Shown here: positions 11,019 to 24,056 of the stretch, in pieces | Layout: the number at the start of each line of letters is the position of its first letter | Numbering within the stretch: position 1 is the first letter of the stretch | Assembly: GCA_907163375.1 (NCBI GenBank) | Contig: CAJQUW010015371.1 | Span: forward strand, 682,001 to 746,000 | Reading direction: 5' to 3' | DNA from: Prostheceraeus crozeri | Lineage: Eukaryota; Platyhelminthes; Polycladida; Euryleptidae | DNA: 64,000 nt | Position numbers and translations under genes: made by a program | The notes under the pieces: model-generated | The model's database searches: none | Told to the model about the DNA's origin: nothing | What the model saw: the letters and a program-made list of their open reading frames with translations, nothing else

Positions 11019-12365
11019 GTGAGGACAATATTTCATTCTGTAACAGTTACCGGGTAAAGCTTTAGGCTGGGATCCCAATTTTCAGGATTTTTCAGTTGAA
11101 ATGGATGGGCCTTGAGGTTAGTCGGAAACTACTATAAAATTTGGGGAGGGGGATGAGCTGGGCTATACTTACATCGATGGTCTCGCAATTCCAGAACTTT
11201 TAAAGTTGTGTTTAGAAGAGGAAGGGTTGTTGGAATTTGAATTCATCAAAATTTGAACTTTGTTTATGCTCAAATCCTCTTCAATGAACTTGATATCTGC
11301 GATCTGATTTTGCAGATCGCTCTCGTGCTGCAGTATTCATCTTCAGCATTTGAATACGCTGCATCTGAGGTTGACCGATGTGGAAATTTTGCATGTTAAA
11401 ATATAATGCTTTAAGGTTGGTGACAACATGCTACACCCATTGGCAATTCACACAAACCAAAAAATTAATCCAACAGTAATGGTGCTTCCTCATTAGCATG
11501 ACAAAATGTGATGAATTAAAAGTTACAGAGGATGATTAATTCGTTTAGATTAAGTAAAAAAGTTTTCATTATTCTAATGTATTATCATTCATGGTCTAAC
11601 TCCAAGCTTTGGAACATGTGAACGTGAGGATTGATGCCGGTAATGATCATGACAACGAAAGCTGATAATTAGTGCTTTCATATGATGCATCATTTTTAGA
11701 TGTCAGTAAATAAGAAAGTACTTACAAGTTAAGTAAAATTAATGGACACCATCTCAGCTCTGTGAATGCGACAAAGTACAAGTTGACTACTGCAGTGGGC
11801 CTACATGCTTGTAAGGGAAATATTTCTGACAGACTTTCATTCCGTTGAGCTTTCCGCATCATTAATTCCTGGTATATTCAGGGATATCCTAGTAATCGTA
11901 GTATAGATATCCTAGCTTCATTCACCTTAGTAACGAAACATTCCGAGCTCTGAGAAAACATTTGAGAAAGATGTTGACGTTGATGTGATGATGAAGTCAC
12001 CACTACGGGATTGGCTGGCTCCCATCTCTCTCGCATTGTTCGTCTTTGTTGCTGCGTGTGAAGCTGGCATAAGTGTGTGACTGGCAGACCGAAGAGTGCG
12101 CTTTGGGACCCATTTATCTTCACGTAGTACTCACTTAGCACTTACTTTCAAAATATAAAGCACTCACGGAAAGAGGAGGAAAACTTTCTCAAGCCGGCAT
12201 CACTTCCGGGGGCAAAAGAAGCATACTTGCGGAACAGCATCTCGAAAGGAAGACGCTATTCTGGTGCAGCAAAGCCTTGTGACAACTGTCACTCTTTTAC
12301 AATAGGCTTTGGCATTTTCAATAAATATGGCTGCAATAATACATCATTTCATTTTTTTTGATCGA
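11019..12365 (+). other. Intron of gene A before piggyBac 1
   Basis: No exon or recognised element. Several short frames exist without motif support. Confidence 0.5.
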
Positions 12366-15303
12366 TTAACCCTCTAAAGACGGACAGGGCCTTTGAGGCC
12401 CTATTTTATTTTCAAACTTTGATATCTCAAAAACTATTTGAGATATATCGATGAAACTTCGTGACATCTTCAAGTTCTTTATTGGTTTCCATTGCATATC
12501 ATTGTTTTGATATTTGCAATAATTTCATCGATGCTACTTTCGTTTTAAAAAAAACTTGCGTTAAAGACGAACAGGGCCTCAGAGGCTAAAATTAATGCTA
12601 TATTCTTATCAATTAATATACTTTGATGTAGCTGATATAATAGTGAGCATTTAGCGTTTAAATGCAATCCATTATTAGGCAAAGTATTTTATTTGAACTG
12701 CATGTGAGCTGTTTATTATCTCGAAAGTTAGGCCTATAGGCATACGCTGGCTAGATTGATGTATTCACCTATTCCTTTTTCCATATCGATGATAACTTGA
12801 TACACGAGACATGTCTACGCGGAAAAGCCGGTGTGGAGGAGACAATAAGCAAGTTTCCGATTGGTTCCTGGTCATCACTCGCGTCACTATCATGTGACTG
12901 CTGCAAGTTCTCACGGACATGCGAGCATTTTCCTTGTCGAGTTTAGTTAGACAATATGCATCGGAGTCAACGGCAAGCTGCGGCAACTGCTTACAGAGCA
13001 ATTTGGAACATTTCGACTACTGGTTTGGATTCCGACGGAAATGTATCATCGAATGATGATTATGACGACGACGAAGACGATGCCGTTCTTTCTGACATCG
13101 ATTCCAACAGCGATCCCCATGAGAATGGGCCTATTCAATCAATTTTTACGTCCCATGACACGTCAACTATGCCTTCAACCTCCAGTGTGCCCCCAACTGA
13201 ATATGTTTCTCGGAATGGTGAAAGATGGAATGCAGTTCCCGACATTCGATTTAGAAATGCTCAAACACGTCAATGGAACATTTTTAGAGAGTCGCAAGGA
13301 CCAACTCGTCAGGCAATTCAATCAGGTTGTGGTGAAAGTCCAGCAGATGCTTTTAAGATTTTTTTATCTACATCAGTTATCGACGAAATAGTTCTCCACA
13401 CTAATTCTGAAGCTCGTCGACGATTGAGCGGTGCGGATTGGAATGAAACAAATCGAGGTGAGATGTATTGTTTCATAGGTTTACTACTGCTGTCTGGTGT
13501 GTACCAAGCAAAAAATGAGCCTATAGCCGAGTTATGGAGCAAAGATGATGGACGTGCTTTATTGGCACAGAGTATGTCCAGAGATCGTTTTAAAAGTATT
13601 CTAAGATTTATTAGATTCGACGATCGAAATACGAGAACTGAAAGGTCTACAAATGACAAACTAGCTCCTCTGCGATCAGTACTGAATTAATTCATAATCA
13701 AATGTCGCAGCTCTTATAAAGCTGGGATTGATGTCACGATTGATGAGCAGTTGATGACGTTCCGCGGCCGATGCCCGTTCAAAATGTATCTACCGGATAA
13801 ACCTGGTAGATACGGTGTTAAAGTTTGGATTTTGGCGGACTCAAAAACAAACTACTGTTGCAACTTGGAAGTCTATACTGGAAAACGAGGATCATCTCGT
13901 GAGGTTGGACAAAGCAGCAGAGTTGTACTTGAATTGACAGATTACATCTCCAATTCTGGCAGAAATGTGACCGGAGATAACTTTTTTACCAGTCTGCCTT
14001 TAGTTAGGACATTACTGGGAAGAAATTTAACTTACAATGGTACAATCCGTAAGAATAAAGCTGACATACCTCTTGAGTTGCTACCCAATCCACAGAGACA
14101 GGTTGAGTCAAGTATTTTTGCATTTCAACGAAACTGTACGATGGTATCATATGTACCTAAAAGGAATAAAGCAGTCATTCTTCTTTCTAGTGGACATGAT
14201 GATTCTTCTTGTAATTCGTCCTCTCCGTTCAAGCCCAATATGATTCTAGACTACAATAGCACAAAAGGTGGGGTGGATACGCTTGACCAAATGGTTCGTC
14301 AATATTCCTGCAAGCGCAAGACTCGACGTTGGCCCCTGGCCTTATTCATGAACATATTAGATATTGCATCATATAATGCATACGTACTTTTTCTGTCTAT
14401 TCATCCTTCATACAAAAACAATGCTCCAAACCGACGCCGACAATTTATTATCGAAATGGGAAAACAATTGATTGCAGAATATACATGTAGGCTTCGGCCA
14501 ACAAATGAACCAATGATGCATGAATCAACTCAACAACTGTTATCTCCTCGTCGCCGTTGCCGCTACTGCCCATATGCAAGACACCGAAAATCAACAATGT
14601 CATGCAGTGTTTGCAGGAACCCAATCTGTAAGGAAATGGCAATCTGATTTGCTTGCAGTGCATCGATGGCAGAAATAACTAACCGTTTTTCTTGCAAGAC
14701 CTCCCACTCGTTTTGCGCTTTTATAGATACGCTTTCATAGAATGTTATCCACAATAATATACCGGTATGAGTTCTAGTAAATGATGGTTTTGTATCATTG
14801 TTGAAATTGTCTACACTGGATCTAACTAGGGACCTGATAGGTACATGTACAACAGACAAATAGCGTGAGAAAAAGGGATTATGAAGTTTAGCATGAGAAG
14901 CAGGCCTATCTAAAAACGGAGTAAAAAGATTGAACCCAAATATTATAAAAGATGACTTGATAGAGCAAAGTTGTTGTGATTTTCGAACTTGATGGATGTA
15001 AATTGATCAGAAACAGTACAATGTCTGCATTGAAAGCGACGATAAACAGCTTTTTACAAATAACCGATTTTACCATATTTCCCATTTTTTGGAGACAGTT
15101 CAAAAATTTATGACTCTAGCTCAAGAACTTCACTTGTTAGAGAAAAGGGAACACTTCTACTGAAATTAGCAAACGCCAATTGACCAGAAACAGTTTAGAA
15201 ATCACCGTCACCAAAAATAAGTATGCTTTTGTAGAACATTTTTTACCAATATGGCCCTGTCCGTCTTTAGCGAAAGTTTTTTCTCCCGTCTTTAGAGGGT
15301 TAA
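12366..15303 (+). mobile_element. piggyBac element 1, TTAA to TTAA
   Basis: TTAA at 12366-12369 and at 15300-15303 flank inverted ends that begin CCCTCTAAAGACGG on both sides. A second block, CTAAAGACGGACAGGGCC, occurs just inside the right end, and a related copy lies at about 12560. AGGGCCTTTGAGGCCCT at 12386-12402 is a subterminal hairpin. The transposase gene lies in the same direction as host gene A. Well-kept ends and a single visible coding break indicate a fairly recent insertion. Confidence 0.93.
12956..14647 (+). pseudogene. piggyBac transposase 1 with one in-frame stop
   Basis: The frame starting MHRSQRQAAATAYRAIW holds a whole piggyBac transposase of 563 codons, interrupted once by TAA at 13688-13690. 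The N-terminus is acidic and disordered (residues about 20-60). The three catalytic Asp are present: VTIDEQL (about 263), TGDNFFTS (about 341) and KGGVDTLD (about 441), matching D268/D346/D447 of the founding enzyme. The C-terminus keeps the Cys-rich zinc domain (CRYCPYARHRKSTMSC, CRNPIC). piggyBac transposases cut and reseal at TTAA. The stop should make this copy non-autonomous unless it is read through. Confidence 0.93.
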
Positions 15304-17100
15304 GAATGTTCTTTTGAAACTGAGATTTCGCATACAGCAATTATGCTTACTTTATGTTTTATAGACCTATGTTTAATAATCTTCTATTCGGGCTACGAAC
15401 ATTGGAAAATGTCATACAAGCAAGTGAGAAGCATTATTTACATGATTTGTCAGCTATTAACTAGATCAATGAATGTAATTTTTAAATATTACTTCAAGCC
15501 CTTTTCAATGTATCAATAAATAATGAAGTAGGAAAAACACGAAAACATCATGAGTCAGATGACATCTATTTCGTGCAGTCGTGTTTAAGTACCACTCTCA
15601 TGAAATCCTCGTTGTGGGAGAAGTTGAGACAATTTTGTTTTCAGCACGTGCACGTATACACACAGCATCCATAGGAAGCTATCTATATCAAGCTCCAAAA
15701 AAAGGCGATTTTCTTTAGCCTCCCCTGAGACATTAACGACATCACGGAGCGGGAATCAGTTTATTTTTGATAAATAAGAGATGACTCAGGGATATCTAAG
15801 ATGACTTTGGAAAAAGCACCGGTGATTTCATAATGCCTATAGCATAAAAGTTTCTTCAGTAGGATCCATATATGCCAATTCACTCCAGTCTCCCCTGTAG
15901 ATTGAACTTAATTCGCCGTGCTGCAACTTAGAAGGTTACCTAGGCTTCATATGCAAAACACATAACATACTTTGCAATAACTGGAAGCATCGTATCTGGT
16001 TTATCTCAGGTATACTTCACACTCAGACTGGAGTTTAAAGTTAGGGTACTCTAATTCGTCAAATCTGAAAATTTTCCTTATTTTGGCACATGTCGCATTT
16101 GCTTGAGTCTCCACTGCATTACCTAAGAACATACAAGATGTTCATATTCTATTCCGGAATGTTATTTGTTAGTCTATTTCGTTGCTTTCTTCGCACCTGA
16201 GGGTTCAGCATCCTTCATCTTTTTCAAGCCCACTTCATTCTTCTTTGATCTTTTGAATCGCAACATGCTCTTTCTTCAAGTTACTTTGTTTTAAATCACT
16301 TAGAAATTTCTGTCCGGTACTTATGGGGTAGGAACTCGTTTTTTAAGGAGAGGTACCACAACAACAATGTGGTTATCTTCCTCATTGATAGCAACCACAT
16401 AATTTGTGTCCGCCGATTGGTTCTCATTCTCTTCATTTACCTCGAGAAAGCATTCTTGTCAATAGATACACAGTCGTGTAATGAAACACATGTAATGCAC
16501 AAATGTACATGTAAATAATGGGCCATCTTTAAGTGCATCCCAATACAAGGGATCTCTGATGCATATAGAAATCGCAAAGTTAAAATGTGACGACAATATT
16601 CATGTTTCATCTGAAAAATGAGACGATGCATTCGACCATCCTCATGATCTCTATTACTGTTTGTATGCTCGGAAGCACATCAGACGCGGAGCCTTTCTTT
16701 TATGTGGCCGAGTTGCTGAGTGTTTAGCAAGAATGCAGTTTACCTATTTTAATAGTCTAATTTTGACCCGACGCAGAGCGAACACTCTACCACATGGCCA
16801 CAGCGCTGATAGTTGTTATTATTATTTATGATGTGTAGGTACTTTTTGTCGTGCTGTTTTGTATCGAGGATAAAAAACGGTTGTCAAAAATGTGCATTCA
16901 ACCAAGCAAATATTTAAGTAAACAGTTAATGATTGACAACAGTTCTCGATCAAAGATCAATACTGGAACACGGTTTTTCTTAGAACGTGCACTCAATCAG
17001 CAAATAACCTCCATTTATCTCAGATATTCGTGTTGAAATTTTTATAAAACCTTCGAGGTAATATGTTGAGTTCGCACTAACCGTGTAATTTTCTCAACAG
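15304..17100 (+). other. Intron of gene A after piggyBac 1
   Basis: No exon recognised. It contains the weak tRNA-like inverted repeat listed separately and ends in TTTTCTCAACAG at 17089-17100. Confidence 0.5.
16702..16802. repeat. Inverted short repeat with tRNA-like ends
   Basis: TGTGGCC near 16703 and GGCCACA at 16796-16802 are inverted. Each end reads inward like a tRNA 5' half: GCCGAGTTGCTGAGTG on the plus strand and CATGTGGTAGAGTG on the minus strand. No B box is evident. It is probably a decayed foldback or SINE. Confidence 0.3.
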
Positions 17101-17651
17101 GCGTCTAGATTCGTATGTGAAGCAGAATGCTCGATTAAAGGCGCTGATCAAACAGGATGAACGACAAGCAGAGGATCGGCGAGTTGACTTGGAGAAGCTG
17201 ACCTCAAATGTGCAGATGAAGAATGAGGCGATCTCCCGACTACAGATGCAACTGAAGGGTCTGCAGAAGGAAGTTGAAGCCTCACGTGGTCATGTCAACA
17301 ACTCAGCGCTGTCTGACCTTCCCCGGGAGTTGCCCAGGCGTGCGCAAACATCCATCTCTGACCGTCCACTCACACCGACATTGAGTGATGTGCTGTCTTC
17401 CGTTACGGACGAAGATGAATCTGAAAACGTGCCGCTTAAGACAATGCGAGCAAAATTGCGTGCTACAGAATTCATGAATCGCAGCTTGCAAGCAGAGCTA
17501 TCATTGCATTCCTCAGCCGGTATAGACGAGTGGAATATGGAATATTTGACCGAGGTCCGTAATCTGAGAACTGAATTGGAAGCCAGCATTAAAGAAAATG
17601 ATCGGCTGAGGGAAGCCCTGGAGAAACAATTATCTGCTAGTAGTGATAGAT
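17101..17651 (+). CDS. Gene A exon 6, with first family-like LE-SI-N-L block
   Basis: It completes the split Gly codon, runs 183 codons and ends one nt into a Tyr codon (donor GTAAGT at 17652). After coiled coil comes a low-complexity, Ser/Thr/Pro-rich linker (LPRELPRRAQTSISDRPLTP, then SSVTDEDESENVPLK), then LRTELEASIKENDRLREAL. The linker has several SP/TP sites that could be phosphorylated. The last block resembles the repeated motif of CDK5RAP2/myomegalin-type proteins. Confidence 0.88.
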
Positions 17652-19116
17652 GTAAGTATCGAATCATTCAATATCCGAACTCTTAGTTGGGGATTTCTGC
17701 AAATGATATGAGCAGCATACCGCAGCGAATAAAGCTGGTAATGAACTGTGGTGTTAGTGTGATATCGATAGATTAACTCTTCAGCGAATGAAGCAATAAC
17801 ATTAGGTGTATCAGTCAATGGGAAATCAAACTTGCATTAGTCATCACGTGACCTCGCTGCTTGTCAGTATATAGTCAATCAGAGCTTTAACTTATTATTC
17901 AGATTTTCTTTTGCATAAAATCAATATATTAAGTTAAGATGATGCAAATTAGTTTCACCGGAGCAAGACTTAATTATGATTATACCGACATGGTTTAGGG
18001 TTGAAATTCTTCATTCGAGGAGTCTTTCCAATGCAAATTTGCAAGTTTTGTCTCCAATATAAAGTTTCATGGATAAATAACGTAGAATCTCGGACATGGT
18101 CTTCGTCTACTATTTTTAGTTATTTCATTAAGAGCAGTCATGTTAAGGTGGCTGTTAAAGAATCGATGACTGAGTCATTGGAAAGATCAATTTTGAGAAT
18201 TTTCCGCTGCTGCTTATGTGCAATTAATGAATGACTTTTATCATCTATTCAGTTTCCCAAAAGATATCAGTAAGATACGACCCTGTTTTAGGCTCTTCCA
18301 TTTTTGAAAGTGCGTATATTACACTTCGTATTTCCACCATCCCTTCCTGCACAGTGCACATGCTTATCACTGTACTCATCATAGTTGTTTTAATCACTAC
18401 AGTATGTTTTAAAGCTGAAATTTCGCATAAACAGCATAATTCAATAGAGTAATGGAAAGCCGATGTTGTTGAATTTTCCCCAAATGTTACAAAACCGCAT
18501 CTACTTTTTATTGCTGCTATAATATCTTATTCTACAATTCTCCATGAGAAAAACTGGCATCCTAGAATTCGTTGAAACTGAAGGAGAACGAATAATGTGT
18601 TTCATTTTGGAAATACTTTATGCGAGTCCGATTACCTTATATTTTGCAAAACATGAAAATCCCATCTTTGGGACTGAATCAACAGTACAGTACAATCTGA
18701 ATGAATAGCAATTGCTTGGCCATTATCTGCAACTTGTGAACAATTTGTATTGGGGTAGGTTTCATCCTTGTTTCAGAGTCAAATAAATCACAATTTGGAT
18801 TAAACAATCAATAATTGAAAGCTATTCAGAGATTCACTGAAGGTGATGAGCTAAGTGCGTGCTGAATGCACTACCAGCCCAAATTGTTTTTATTTGACTC
18901 TGACAACAGAGTGGTATTTCCTCCAGACACAAAAAGTATGATTATTTTCTATTTAAGAAAATAATTGGTTGAGACTCTCGCACAGGAAGAATAGAAATTT
19001 CTGATAATTATCAAAATACATTCTCTATTTTTCATATTTTTCTGATGCTTCATGTTTTGATTATCATAACTTGACATAACTATTATTTAATTTGTCTGTC
19101 ACATTCGTTTTACCAG
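17652..19116 (+). other. Intron of gene A, nothing else seen
   Basis: A+T-rich, no supported ORF or element. Acceptor TTTTACCAG at 19108-19116. Confidence 0.55.
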
Positions 19117-19443
19117 ACAACACAGCCAATCACAGAGATCTGAAGTACCTTAAAGAAAGTCTGGCGCAAAAGAAGCAACAACTAGGCGAGGCTGAGGATA
19201 GGGCAGAACTTCTTCACGGAGAAAATGAGCTGTTGCGAACAGAATTGCAGGCTATGAAGGAACTCGTGCGTTCGGCCAAAGCTGAGGTAGAGTTGTGTCG
19301 CCCACGTGAAGGCAGTGTGCGTCGTGAAATTATCCTCGAATCGCAGCGACTTCGCATGCAGCTTGAACGATCCATCGAATCAAATCGGAAATTGCAAACT
19401 CAGTTGAAGGATCAAATCTCCCAGATGCATACACGACGAAACT
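19117..19443 (+). CDS. Gene A exon 7, with second LE-SI-N-L block
   Basis: It starts by completing a Tyr codon (YNTANHRDLKYLKESLAQKK) and ends one nt into a codon, donor GTAAGA at 19444. 109 residues of coiled coil end in LRMQLERSIESNRKLQTQL, a second copy of the exon 6 block. The duplication of this block inside one protein is the best clue to the family. Confidence 0.88.
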
Positions 19444-19509
19444 GTAAGATAATGATTGTCTCTGATGTTAAAATATATTTCAATACTTCTTTATATTTTA
19501 TTATTCCAG

Positions 19510-19611
19510 ATTCACCTGCAGCTTCTACTCCACGTCTACATGAGCTAAGCAGTCGTCAAGAGATTCCGACGCGTCTGCATTCTTCCTACAGTGATGCTGA
19601 TCAGCAATCGG
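19510..19611 (+). CDS. Gene A exon 8 (short linker)
   Basis: 34 codons after a 66-bp intron, phase 1 in and out, donor GTGAGT at 19612. Ser, Pro and His-rich (SPAASTPRLHELSSRQ), no coiled coil; likely a flexible linker. Confidence 0.8.
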
Positions 19612-19706
19612 GTGAGTTTGCATGGCAGTCAACCTGACCAACTGACAAGTTGGGATGATAATGAAAGACAGGTATGACGGCTGTTTGCAGACCTCCCGTG
19701 GTAGCC

Positions 19707-22700
19707 TTAACCCTCAAACGTTCACCTGTCTACCAGCGTAGACAATCGATTTTTGAAATGATATCATGACCAGAGAAATGTACGTATCGACTTCAAATTT
19801 CATTTCCAAGATTTTTTTCATGTTAAGAACCTACAACCATGAATTCAAATTTCTATCAAATTTTCTTCTTACTGAACATGACTAACAATCATATTTCGTT
19901 CACCTGTCTACCAGTGTAGACATCTAAAATCGTAATAAGATAATATATTTTCTATTCGAATAACTTTATTCAAAATACATAACATGAAACTGATGAATAT
20001 GTAAGTGTTACTAACTGTCGTGCGAACGTGCACAACACTATTGAAACCCATTCAGGAAGCGCACATACAGTGGGCGCGATTGAAATCTTTACAAAAGAAA
20101 AAATGCAATGATATTGGTAGATATCACCACTTGGTAGATAGACCACGTGACGATGGGGGATGATATTAGTCATTGTTCAATGGGAATGCCTCGCTCAACA
20201 GCACGGCTAGCACTGACTACACTGAGACCAGCTGGCTACTGCAAGTGTAAAGATTTCAGTTGCGCTGGCAAATGTCAAGATTTCCATTGCGCCCACTGTA
20301 CACACACAGCACGCGTAATTAGCAAGCACACTCTCTGCTCCCAATACAATAGTCTCAATAGTCTGTGGCGATATGATGAAGGAAATCTGTGAATGATTAT
20401 GCAATGACTGGGTTTCATGCGACACTTCTGCCCAGTTTTCGTGTGAAAATGAGTCAGCTTCTAACCGTGTCTACCTGATGGGACTGATGCCAAGATCCTA
20501 ACTCTCCTAGTGACTGATTGCGCAACTAATGGAGCTGATAAAACTCTATAGCAAGGATAGTAAAGTCATTCACCGATTTCGTCATGCGGCGACCTGGGAG
20601 AACACTTGAAGAGATAGTGCAACAGCTTCGACAAGCTCGACAGGACAGTGATTCCGAGTCAAATACTTCTGACGAAGACGACAATTCCGTGGACTCGGAG
20701 TCTGATACATCAGTAGGAGATTCTGAAGTGTATCAGCAATCCAGTGACGGCGAAGTATTCGGCGATAGTGATGACAGTAACAACAGTGAAGAAGAGTCTG
20801 ATTTGGAATCTATTGATCAACCAATAATTCGAGAAAGCGACAGCAGTGATGGTGTTATATCCGATCCAGCAGACATAGTATCTCCGAATGGTATCGTCTG
20901 GAAATTCAATGCTCCTCCTGCGAGACGTCTGGGAAGAAATGTGATAAACTTCCGCGAAGGTCCTACTGTAAACCCAGCATCTGAATTTGAGTCATTTATG
21001 TTGTTTATCAACGATCAGATGATCCGCACATCATTGCGGTACACCAATCGAAGAATGCGTTCTCTTCAAAAAAAGAAATTTTCCTACGAGGAATTCAAAG
21101 CAGGCATCGGGGTTATAATTCGTGCCGAAGCTGATCGCGATAACATGTCTAATATATCGTCTCTGTATGACTCGACTGATAGTCGCCCATTTTACAGATG
21201 CGCGATCTCTTCCACCAGATTGAAATTACTTCTCAGCCACATCACCTTTGACAACAAAGTAATACGGCGTGATCGACAAATCACTGACAAGCTTGCTGCG
21301 GTGAGGGAATTCCGGGACTTGTTTACTCAGAATCTTCGAAGACACTACGTGCCCTCGGCAACTCTTACGGTAGATGAGCAACTCTATGCCTACCGTGGTT
21401 ATTCACCCGGACGATCGTATATGCCCCAAAAGCCAGCTAAGTATGGGACAAAAACCTTCTGGATCTGCGACGCAAAAAATGGCTACGCATTGAAGCCCTT
21501 GCCGTATTCTGGCTCAACAGGAGTGAGAGCAGTTGTCCTTGCGAAATCCATCGTACTTCAACTTGCTGAACCGTACTATCAGACACGTCGAAACATCATA
21601 ACTGACAGGTACTTTACCTCATTTGATCTTTCTAAAGAACTGTTGGAAAATGGACTGACCATAACTGGTACCATCATCGCCGCTCGACGTGAAGTACCAT
21701 CTGTTATGAAGACAACTAGAAACATTCCACAGTTCGAGACACGAAATTTATGGAATCATGAACATAGAGTACTTTTGTCATCATATGCCCCTAAACGAAA
21801 CAAGAATGTGCTACTTTTGAGTACCCAACATTCGTCTAACAGCATTTCCTCCCGTGATGATCGGAAGCCGACTGTCATTCTTGATTATAACTCCGGAAAA
21901 GGCGGAGTGGACGTAATGGACGCGCGAGTTGAAGATTTCACTTGTCGACGTAAGACACGACGTTATCCGCTGCTACATTTTTTCAATATGCTAGACGTAG
22001 CCCTCGTCAACTCCTTCCTCATCATGTCAGAAAATGGATACACGAGAAGTCGATCAACCTTCATAAAATCTGTGGCCCGACAACTTTCCGATGCAAATAT
22101 GAACCGAAGATTCAATGACAGTCAAATCTATGCGCAAACCCATCATGCATTTACAGCACTTGGAATAAGTCCACCAGAGAGACAAAGGCTTTCCCAGCCA
22201 CGAGACAACAAGCCTCGCAAATGTCAAGTTGCCCAATGTAGAAAATCGACAAGAAGACGGTGTGCTCGCTGCTTTATTTACGTGTGTACTATCCACCATG
22301 TTGACAACATTATCTGTTTCCACTGCGCCTGAAATTATCAATCCTGCGTAAGTGCTTTTTGCTGTGAACATAAAAACTTGTGATTAGGCTTAAAACAATG
22401 TTTATTCATCACGCTTTTGATAAGAAAGTAGTTGCAGCCCTAGTAAGGTAGTATGTAGTTGTATTTCAGTGTATACATGTATGAACGGTATATTTTGATG
22501 TCACCATATCATTTGGACATTTGCCTTACACAGTTTTTCATAGTACTTTACTGAGATGATCTTATTATAAGTAATTTGTTCATGTTACGAAAAATTCATG
22601 ATTTTGGTGATAAAGAAAGTCGTATTACTGATAAAAAGATCGTTTTCATTTTTGGCAATTATCACCAATAGGCCTACTCATGTATTTAATTAATGGCCTA

Positions 22701-22893
22701 TGCTATACAATCATTATACAAAGTAAACTAAGTGATGAATATTTATAATGAAACATAAGAAACAGTAGTGATTCAATTTGCAATGCTTTTGTTCGCTTCA
22801 AAACACTAAGATATCATATTAAATGACTTGTCTACACTGGTAGACAGGTGAACGAAATATGATGGTAAAAGAATCCGAACGTTTGAGGGTTAA
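19707..22893 (+). mobile_element. piggyBac element 2, apparently whole
   Basis: TTAA at 19707-19710 and 22890-22893 bracket inverted ends starting CCCTCAAACGTTC. A block CACCTGTCTACCAG-GTAGAC recurs on the left (19724 and 19902) and inverted on the right (22830-22850). It contains the hairpin GTCTACCAGYGTAGAC. Ends and coding region are both intact, so this is the youngest-looking element here and could be mobile. It sits in the intron between exons 8 and 9 of gene A, in the same direction. Confidence 0.94.
20584..22332 (+). CDS. piggyBac transposase 2, intact, 582 aa
   Basis: An unbroken ORF of the usual family length. Residues about 15-85 are acidic and Ser/Asp-rich, the disordered N-terminus. 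Catalytic Asp lie in TVDEQLYAYRG (about 264), ITDRYFTS (about 341) and KGGVDVMDA (about 443). PQKPAKYGTKTFWICDAKNG is the conserved stretch after the first Asp. The C-terminal Cys-rich domain reads CQVAQCRKSTRRRCARC and ends in HCA. The start at 20584 (MRRPGRTLEEIVQQLRQ) fits other family starts. It would excise and insert the element at TTAA. It could instead be on the way to domestication, but the intact ends argue for a plain transposon. Confidence 0.95.
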   Translation: MRRPGRTLEEIVQQLRQARQDSDSESNTSDEDDNSVDSESDTSVGDSEVYQQSSDGEVFGDSDDSNNSEEESDLESIDQPIIRESDSSDGVISDPADIVSPNGIVWKFNAPPARRLGRNVINFREGPTVNPASEFESFMLFINDQMIRTSLRYTNRRMRSLQKKKFSYEEFKAGIGVIIRAEADRDNMSNISSLYDSTDSRPFYRCAISSTRLKLLLSHITFDNKVIRRDRQITDKLAAVREFRDLFTQNLRRHYVPSATLTVDEQLYAYRGYSPGRSYMPQKPAKYGTKTFWICDAKNGYALKPLPYSGSTGVRAVVLAKSIVLQLAEPYYQTRRNIITDRYFTSFDLSKELLENGLTITGTIIAARREVPSVMKTTRNIPQFETRNLWNHEHRVLLSSYAPKRNKNVLLLSTQHSSNSISSRDDRKPTVILDYNSGKGGVDVMDARVEDFTCRRKTRRYPLLHFFNMLDVALVNSFLIMSENGYTRSRSTFIKSVARQLSDANMNRRFNDSQIYAQTHHAFTALGISPPERQRLSQPRDNKPRKCQVAQCRKSTRRRCARCFIYVCTIHHVDNIICFHCA

Positions 22894-23886
22894 AGCCTAA
22901 ATTAATCTAAAATTTTGTATTTTCAATGAAAAACCAAAAATTTGGCCATCTTTTAAGCTAGCATAAAAAATTTAAAATTCGCATTTATTTGATGCACTTA
23001 ACTTCATAACTATAGTATTTTCTGAAATCTACAATGCATTTAATAATGAAGAATGAAATCAACAGAAAGAAGCTTTCAGACGAATTTGCTGCGACTTATA
23101 CAACGCAGCTCCTATGTTTCCTAACCAATTTTTTGAGTTATGAACGTGCGCAAGTCATCAGCATGAAAGTAGAAACACTAAAACAATGACACATACATAG
23201 GGGAGGTGACAGCTCACGTCATTTCAGACATTGTACATGATGACTTGCAGATGCTTACAGAAAATAATCTTCATCTTGATTCTGTTTCGTTAAGTGCGTA
23301 TTAGTCGAATCAGTTAAGTGCGAAAAATTGATGGAATGGTCTGGCATGGTAGATTTATGCTCTTTTGAAATAAGCGACAAGCAACTCACAGTTATGATCT
23401 TCTAAGTAGATGGATATGCAGACCATTCATTTGGCATGCTCATAGCTACGTGTGCATTTTATTCTATACACGTAGAAAAGTTAGAAGTCGAAAATGTTCG
23501 GCTGACTACATATTTGGCACAATTTATTGAAGCTATTTAAGAAATGTTTGTAGTTATCCCAAAAAAAACCAAAAATGTTACAAAAAATGCAGCTTCAGTC
23601 AATTTGTCGAGATCAATATTTAGAATGAAGACGACATGTTTGCATGCTTCCCATTCATACCACATAATTTTCATGCGACTTTGAAAGATTGATTGGCTAA
23701 TGGCTATTTAAGGTTTTCCTTCGTTTCGCAGCTCTAAGCAGTGCCCTGCACCATTTGTGCCATCCATACTTGTTTATCGATAAGGCAACTTAAGTTGCAG
23801 AACGCTTTTGACTTCAAATATTGATCATTTTTAGTTGTTGCTGCTAGCCTCGTCAATAGCGATCATCCTATCACTTTTCTTTTCAG
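22894..23886 (+). other. Intron of gene A after piggyBac 2
   Basis: A+T-rich, no supported gene. Acceptor CTTTTCAG at 23879-23886. Confidence 0.55.
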
Positions 23887-24056
23887 TTGATCCGATGCAT
23901 AACGATTCAGACATGCGACTTCTTCATGCCATTTGTCGTCTTGATGACTACGAATTGGTTCGGAAGGAAATTCAACAAAGCCTGACTATGGTGAAGGGTC
24001 TGCGAGTACGAATTGAAGACTTATTGCGGCATCGGAAGTCGGAGTCTGTAAACGAG
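23887..24056 (+). CDS. Gene A exon 9
   Basis: It completes a Val codon and reads VDPMHNDSDMRLLHAICRLD, then a helical, basic stretch (QQSLTMVKGLRVRIEDLLRH). It ends in phase 0 with donor GTAAAG at 24057. It looks more like a packed helical bundle than a rod. Reading on past the donor gives a TAA after about 19 more codons, so intron retention would truncate the protein. Confidence 0.8.
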
